Shown one piece after another: positions 7,285 through 10,695 of a stretch of 10,695 nucleotides of DNA. The DNA is from Caccocola sp964450835 (lineage in GTDB: Bacteria; Synergistota; Synergistia; Synergistales; Synergistaceae). The DNA is taken from contig CAYVEQ010000053.1 in assembly GCA_964450835.1 (NCBI GenBank), positions 1 to 10,695 of the forward strand. Reading direction: 5' to 3'. Made by a program: the position numbers and the translations under genes. Below the pieces are notes generated by a model. It was not told the origin of the DNA. It was given only the letters and a program-made list of their open reading frames with translations, and searched no databases. How positions within the stretch are numbered: the first letter of the stretch is position 1; each line of letters starts with the position of its first letter.

Positions 7285-8760
7285 TCAGTCCTTGGAGAGC
7301 TTTCTCTTTACGATTTCACCGATGGCCGAGCGCGGCAGCCGGGGGATAAACTCTATGATGCGCGGAACTTTGTAGTAGGAAAGCTTTTTCTTGCAATAGT
7401 CGATAAGCTCTTTCGAGGAGACTTTCTCGCCGCTCTTCACGACGACGAAAGCCTTGACTATCTCGCCGCTTATCGAACGGGGAACGCCCACGACCGCGGC
7501 CTCTCTGACAGCGGGGTGTTCCTCGAGAGCGCGCTCGACCTCGCGCGAGTAGACTTTGAAACCGCCGACGAATATAACATCCGTCGTGCGGCCGACGAGA
7601 TAAAGATAGCCGGCGTCGTCAAAGCGCGCGATGTCTCCCGTGCGGAACCATCCGTCGAGGAAGCGCCCCTCCGTAAGCTCGGGGCTTCTGTAATAGCTCG
7701 CGGCCACGCTCGCGCCGCGTATCCAAAGCTCCCCCTCGCGCCCCGGCGGGAGCACACCGCCCGCGTCGCCGCGAATCTCCGCCTCCACGCAGGGCAGCAC
7801 AGTGCCCACGCTTTCGGGGCGGGATTTGTCAAACCCAGGCGTCAGAGCGACAACCGACGATGCCTCGGTCAGGCCGTAGCCCTGTATGACACGCGTCTGA
7901 AGCGCCTGCTCCGCGCGTCTGCACAGAGCGCCCGGCAGCCTGTCGGCGCCGGAAAGGATGCACCTTATCTTAGGAGGCGCGGCGCCGTTGCGCGCGACGG
8001 CGGAGGTCATCATGGCAATCATCATCGGCACAGCCATGACTATCGTGACCTCAGCCTTCCTGATTGCCTCCATCGAAGCCTCGACGGGCATGAACGACGG
8101 CAGAATCACCTGACGCACGGCCGTGACCAGCGGCAAAAGAGCGCCGCAGACAAAGCCCAGCGCGTTTGAGTTCGGCAGTGCGTTTAAGATGACGTCCTCC
8201 TCGTCGGGAATATTTATATGCGTAACGCAGCTTTCGATGCAGGCAAGAAGATTGGCGTGGGTCAGCGGTACGGCGCTCGGCTCGCCGGTTATACCGGATG
8301 TGTAGAAAATGACGGCGGTTTCGGGGTCTTCCTCGCGGCACGGGCGCCCCGGTATATTATCCTCGAGCGCGTCAAGGCTTATCGCGGAACAGGGTATGCC
8401 GTCCTCTGATATGAGCGGCACAAGCTCGTCGCAGTCGCGCGACGTCAGCACGGCGAAGACGTCCGCGTGGCGTAGCTGGCGTATCAGAGGCGTGTAGCCG
8501 GAACGCGGGTCTATAAGCACCACGGCGCCGCCGATGCGCCACACCGCGACCGCGGTCGCGAGCAGTATCGGGCTGTTCGGCGTAAGAAGCGCGATGCGCT
8601 GGCCGCGCCTGAAGCTGCTGGTCCGCAGCCTCTCCTCGCACTCCTCTATCAGTTCAAGAAAGGCCCCGCGCGACCACCACGTTTTCCGCCACCATATGAA
8701 CGGTTCGGCGGGAAGCCGGCTCAGATTATCCCCGATTATCGTTTCAAGCCTTGACGACAA
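7285..8760 (-). CDS. AMP-forming acyl ligase-like protein with altered catalytic motifs
   Basis: A 491-residue member of the ANL (acyl-CoA synthetase/NRPS adenylation) superfamily, which normally makes an acyl-adenylate and then a CoA or carrier thioester. Motifs in order: A3 P-loop YTSGITGEPSAV (153-164), A4 region LPNSNALGF (195-203), A5 GYGLTEAS (294-301), A7 GWFRTGD (370-376), A8 GRTTDVIFVGGFKVYSREVE (390-409) and A10 LPRSAIGEIVKRKL (475-488). Compared with the family consensus, the PKG lysine of A3 is Ser, the A4 histidine is Asn200, and the A10 catalytic lysine is Glu482. A5, A7 and A8 are well kept. The start is a TTG with GGAG 9 nt upstream, 32 nt after the amidohydrolase stop; no ATG is near. 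The substrate is not predictable. It may be a poor adenylating enzyme, a thioesterification-only enzyme, or a ligand-binding relic. It shares an operon with citC. Confidence 0.85.
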   Translation of the reverse strand: MSSRLETIIGDNLSRLPAEPFIWWRKTWWSRGAFLELIEECEERLRTSSFRRGQRIALLTPNSPILLATAVAVWRIGGAVVLIDPRSGYTPLIRQLRHADVFAVLTSRDCDELVPLISEDGIPCSAISLDALEDNIPGRPCREEDPETAVIFYTSGITGEPSAVPLTHANLLACIESCVTHINIPDEEDVILNALPNSNALGFVCGALLPLVTAVRQVILPSFMPVEASMEAIRKAEVTIVMAVPMMIAMMTSAVARNGAAPPKIRCILSGADRLPGALCRRAEQALQTRVIQGYGLTEASSVVALTPGFDKSRPESVGTVLPCVEAEIRGDAGGVLPPGREGELWIRGASVAASYYRSPELTEGRFLDGWFRTGDIARFDDAGYLYLVGRTTDVIFVGGFKVYSREVERALEEHPAVREAAVVGVPRSISGEIVKAFVVVKSGEKVSSKELIDYCKKKLSYYKVPRIIEFIPRLPRSAIGEIVKRKLSKD

Positions 8761-8792
8761 TACCCATCACTCCGAAAAGAAGAATACCCGGC

Positions 8793-9983
8793 CTATAGCG
8801 CGAGCGCCATGTAGGCCTCCCACGCGGCGGAAAAAGGAAGCAGACTCTCGGGGACGTCGTAACGCGGGTGATGCTGCGGGTACTCCAGCCCCGTTCCCAG
8901 AAGCATGAAAACCGACGGCACCTCGTGAGTGAAGAAGGAAAAATCCTCGCCGGAGAGCAGAGGACGCTCCAGCATATTGATGCCGTCCTCCCCGAAAAAA
9001 GGAACCCCGATACGGAGGATTTCTTCCAGCATATCGAGGTCGTTCTCAATCTGCGCGTAATTGCGCGTGTACTCTACCGACGCGAGCCCGCGCAGAGCCT
9101 TCGCTATCGCGGGAGCCACAGTCTCGATGCGGCTTTGGACAAAGTCGCGCGTTCTGGGGTTGAAGGCGCGCAGCGTTCCCCAGAGATTCGCCTGCTCCGG
9201 GATAACATTATAGGCGGTGCCGGCGTCGACCTGCCCGAAGGAAACGACCACCGCCTCGCGGGGGTCCACCTCTCTTGAAAGCATGGCCTGAACAGTCAGA
9301 ATTATATTCGCGGCGATAGTGACGGGGTCCACCGTCATGTGAGGCTCGGCCGCGTGTCCGGCAGTACCGCGTATGTCTATGTGTATCCTGTCGGAGAGCG
9401 CCGTCATGACGCCCTTTTTGGTATAAAGCTCGCTGTACGGAAGCTCCGGCGTCCAGGTGACGGCTGCGCACCGGCCTATGCCGAACTTCTCGATTATATT
9501 GCTGCCCGCGAGAGTTTTAGCTCCGCTGCGTCCCTCGCCCGCCGGCTGGAAAAGAAAGACAACCTTCCGCGCCAGGTCTTTTTTATGCTCCGCGAGCACC
9601 TCGGCGGCGCCCAGCAGCGACGCCATCTCCGCGTCGTGGCCGCAGGCGTGCATAACGCCGGGCATGCATGAGGAAAACGGAAGGCCCGTCTGTTCATCCG
9701 CCGCCACGCCGTCCATGATCGCCCGCAGCATAAGCGCAGGACCCGGTATATCGCCGCCGAGCACGCCGACGACGGCGGTCTGCACCGCGAACCCCGGAAC
9801 CACTTCCATGCCGGGAATTGACTTCAGTACCTCGGCAATTTTCGAGGCGGTGATATTCTCCTCGAAGGCAAGCTCGGGAAACTGGTGGAAATCTCTCCGC
9901 CAATCCTGCATGTCGCCGTAAATCCGTTCCGCTTCCTCAAGAAGCGCCGCGCCCAACGCCGAAAGTTCTTTCTGGTTCCTCAT
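8793..9983 (-). CDS. M20D amidohydrolase-like protein with altered active site
   Basis: A 396-residue protein of peptidase family M20, subfamily D (hippurate / IAA-amino acid hydrolase-like), which normally releases an acid from an N-acyl amino acid with two metal ions. The fold signatures are present: WRRDFHQFPEL (28-38), MHACGHD (111-117, C114 and H116), QPAGEG (146-151), the dimerisation-domain GHAAEPHMTVDP (209-220), NVIPEQANLWGT (259-270), SGEDFSFF (344-351) and QHHPRYD (370-376). Against the consensus, RADMD is RAIMD (Ile89), the catalytic Glu of AEEG is Gly149, and the metal-ligand His before PELP is Thr176. C114, H116, E150 and H372 remain. The ATG has GGAAGGAAG about 7 nt upstream; the frame continues to 10169, but that extension is non-family, low-complexity DNA. 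It is the first gene of the operon. Confidence 0.87.
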   Translation of the reverse strand: MRNQKELSALGAALLEEAERIYGDMQDWRRDFHQFPELAFEENITASKIAEVLKSIPGMEVVPGFAVQTAVVGVLGGDIPGPALMLRAIMDGVAADEQTGLPFSSCMPGVMHACGHDAEMASLLGAAEVLAEHKKDLARKVVFLFQPAGEGRSGAKTLAGSNIIEKFGIGRCAAVTWTPELPYSELYTKKGVMTALSDRIHIDIRGTAGHAAEPHMTVDPVTIAANIILTVQAMLSREVDPREAVVVSFGQVDAGTAYNVIPEQANLWGTLRAFNPRTRDFVQSRIETVAPAIAKALRGLASVEYTRNYAQIENDLDMLEEILRIGVPFFGEDGINMLERPLLSGEDFSFFTHEVPSVFMLLGTGLEYPQHHPRYDVPESLLPFSAAWEAYMALAL

Positions 9984-10020
9984 GCTCGTTCTTCCTTCCG
10001 TAAGGCACTTCGGCCGACCT

Positions 10021-10050
10021 GACTTTTTTGATAGTTTATCACAAAAAGTC
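10021..10050. repeat. 30-bp near-perfect palindrome over the M20D promoter
   Basis: The left arm GACTTTTTTGATA (10021-10033) and the reverse complement of the right arm, GACTTTTTGTGATA (from 10037-10050), agree except for one missing base; the centre is three bases. It covers the -10 and the expected transcription start of the amidohydrolase operon, the right place for a dimeric repressor operator. It might instead fold as an AT-rich hairpin at the mRNA 5' end. No known regulator site is recognised. Confidence 0.45.
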
Positions 10051-10061
10051 CGTGATGAAAA
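10033..10061 (-). promoter_or_regulatory. Probable promoter of the M20D-ligase-citCX operon
   Basis: On the minus strand TTTTCA (10061-10056) and TAAACT (10038-10033) are 17 bp apart, each matching four of six consensus positions, and TG stands one base before the -10 (extended -10). Transcription would start near 10026, leaving a leader of about 43 nt to the ATG at 9983 with its GGAAGGAAG site. The match is moderate; a TATAAA at about 10214-10209 further upstream is an alternative. Confidence 0.4.
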
Positions 10062-10087
10062 ATCCGCCGCCAGCGCGCGGACGGCGG
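10058..10087 (-). terminator. Terminator-like hairpin upstream of the M20D gene
   Basis: Read on the minus strand, an 8-bp stem (positions 10087-10080 with 10071-10064, one G-U pair) with an 8-nt loop is followed directly by ATTTTT (10063-10058). This has the form of an intrinsic terminator with a short U-tract. It lies just before the operon promoter. It may block readthrough from upstream or act as an attenuator if transcription starts further up. No minus-strand gene is seen upstream that would need it. Confidence 0.45.
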
Positions 10088-10088
10088 C

Positions 10089-10136
10089 AAAGAGCGCGTG
10101 GAACACAGGCGGCGCTTGCCGCGGCGCGCGCTCTTT
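10089..10136. repeat. 12-bp inverted repeat with a nested hairpin
   Basis: AAAGAGCGCGTG (10089-10100) pairs with CGCGCGCTCTTT (10125-10136) over 12 positions with one wobble. Within it GCGGC (10109-10113) and GCCGC (10118-10122) form a second 5-bp hairpin with a 4-base loop. This is a strong structure that could fold in RNA from either strand. It directly adjoins the terminator-like hairpin at 10058-10087. No start codon or coding signal explains it. Confidence 0.45.
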
Positions 10137-10226
10137 CGGCAACCGGCGAAACGCGCGAAACTTCGGCAAAGTCCTGCAATGTTTACGACACTGGCGGATC
10201 GCGCGCAGAAATTTATAAAAAAGTAA

Positions 10227-10255
10227 TTGACAGCAGGCGAAGTGCGATATATCAT
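10227..10255 (+). promoter_or_regulatory. Strong sigma-70-type promoter candidate, plus strand
   Basis: A perfect TTGACA (10227-10232) stands 17 bp before TATCAT (10250-10255), which matches the -10 consensus at five of six positions. Transcription would begin near 10262 and run away from the minus-strand operon. The next plausible plus-strand start codon is almost 400 nt downstream, so the product would be either a long-leader mRNA or a small RNA. Confidence 0.55.
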
Positions 10256-10399
10256 TGTCATCCGAAATTGCTCCCGGTCGCGGAGACGCGAAAAACGATC
10301 CGTCGCGGCGCGCCTTTCGCAGGGTCGGCCGGTTTCAAAGTCCTTTCACGCGGGCGCATTGCCGCCCCCTTTTCAAATATACCTACCAATCTGTGATAT

Positions 10400-10433
10400 C
10401 TCCTCTCTTTACGCCACGGGGCAAAGAGAGGAG
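10400..10433. repeat. 11-bp perfect hairpin in the plus-strand leader
   Basis: CTCCTCTCTTT (10400-10410) is perfectly complementary to AAAGAGAGGAG (10423-10433), with a 12-nt loop; a G-U and an A-U pair can extend the stem to 13. It lies about 140 nt after the predicted plus-strand transcription start. No run of T follows, so it is not a normal terminator. The right arm includes a GAGGAGG-like sequence, but no start codon lies at the right distance. It could be part of a structured leader or a small RNA. Confidence 0.5.
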
Positions 10434-10641
10434 GTACGCCTTTCTCTGCGCAGGGCGTGCGTCCTCGCCGCTCTTTACGTTTTTTAATATTCGCGTCGGA
10501 TTCACGAAAAAACGCCGGCGCGCTCAGCTTTTTTCGCCGCGCTCCGCGCGGGAGTTTCGCCCGCGGCTCCGACGAACACCGAGGCGGGGATAAGATCCGT
10601 CAATCCGTGGGACAGGGAGGAGAGAGACGAGGAAGAGGAAC

Positions 10642-10695
10642 GTGAAGGAGATTGGTGGGACTTGTAAGCCTCTGCACCACATGGGAAAACATCTT
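10642..10695 (+). CDS. Possible start of a plus-strand gene, cut by the window end
   Basis: From a GTG at 10642 the plus strand stays open to the window end for 18 codons, translating as MKEIGGTCKPLHHMGKHL. Purine-rich DNA upstream holds a GAGG 9 nt before it, a weak ribosome binding site. A second in-frame start, the ATG at 10681, has no ribosome binding site. A competing frame opens at GTG 10655 behind AAGGAG with only 4 nt spacing. The fragment is too short to identify, and no function is proposed. Confidence 0.25.
   Translation, partial: MKEIGGTCKPLHHMGKHL

Larger units (their letters stand above)
9984..10695. other. Long intergenic region with several structured elements
   Basis: About 700 bp contain no gene I can support fully. 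Open frames here lack ribosome binding sites and have shadow-like, arginine-rich translations. The DNA instead holds a palindrome, a terminator-like hairpin, a nested inverted repeat, a plus-strand consensus promoter and an 11-bp hairpin (all listed separately). In addition, CGAAAAAACGC (10505-10515) and GCTTTTTTCG (10528-10537) form an imperfect inverted repeat with T-runs on both strands, which could be a weak bidirectional terminator. From about 10600 the plus strand is purine-rich. No tRNA, rRNA or known riboswitch signature was recognised. Confidence 0.6.

Noticed and set aside
7252..8169. 305-codon plus-strand open frame antisense to the ligase gene
   Set aside because: The translation is rich in Arg, Ala and His and lacks motifs, and the opposite strand carries recognisable ANL motifs throughout.
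9984..10169. 62-residue N-terminal extension of the M20D protein
   Set aside because: It reads through the palindrome and terminator-like hairpin, has no family similarity, and the ATG at 9983 has a strong ribosome binding site.
10575..10695. Riboswitch (glycine or cyclic di-GMP type) in the purine-rich right edge
   Set aside because: Short words such as AAGCCTC recall these aptamers, but the conserved cores and paired stems are not there.
1..10695. CRISPR array, tRNA or rRNA genes, phage attachment sites
   Set aside because: No regularly spaced repeats, no cloverleaf-like segments and no rRNA signatures were seen by eye.

Overview
This window reads as a piece of a GC-rich bacterial chromosome. 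All eight complete protein genes lie on the minus strand, so transcription runs from high to low coordinates. They have good Shine-Dalgarno sequences, tight spacing and intrinsic terminators. The mix suggests an anaerobic, amino-acid or organic-acid fermenting bacterium: housekeeping tyrosyl-tRNA synthetase and dCMP deaminase, a beta-CASP RNase, an M20D amidohydrolase, and citrate lyase accessory genes. Synergistota or a Firmicutes relative is my guess from gene content and composition, not something the sequence proves.

Layout from right to left. (1) 9984-10695 is an intergenic region of about 700 bp. It holds a strong plus-strand promoter candidate (10227-10255), several perfect or near-perfect hairpins, a minus-strand terminator-like hairpin (10058-10087), a 30-bp palindrome over the probable promoter of the next gene (10021-10050), and perhaps the first codons of a plus-strand gene at the right edge. 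(2) 9983-5706 is a four-gene minus-strand operon: M20D amidohydrolase-like protein, AMP-forming acyl ligase-like protein, citC and citX. The last three junctions are 32 bp, 5 bp and a 4-bp overlap. (3) 5604-5023 is a dCMP deaminase gene with its own TTTACT-N17-TATAAT promoter, a stem-loop at the mRNA 5' end and a TTG start. (4) 4971-390 is a second operon with an extended -10 promoter: MBL/beta-CASP ribonuclease, a membrane-anchored protein of unknown function, and tyrS. It ends in a bidirectional-looking intrinsic terminator (326-362). (5) 1-325 is visibly poorer in GC and carries what looks like a decayed coding fragment on the plus strand.

The most unusual part is the four-gene operon. citC and citX mature the acyl carrier of citrate lyase, but no citD, citE, citF or citG is present. 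Instead they follow two enzymes whose folds are clear but whose catalytic motifs are altered. The M20D protein has Gly for the catalytic Glu, Thr for a metal-ligand His and Ile for the Asp of the RADMD motif. The ligase has Glu for the motif A10 Lys, Asn for the A4 His and Ser for the A3 Lys. Both sets were read by eye against remembered family consensus. Whether this is a repurposed acyl-transfer module or a decaying operon cannot be settled from the sequence alone.
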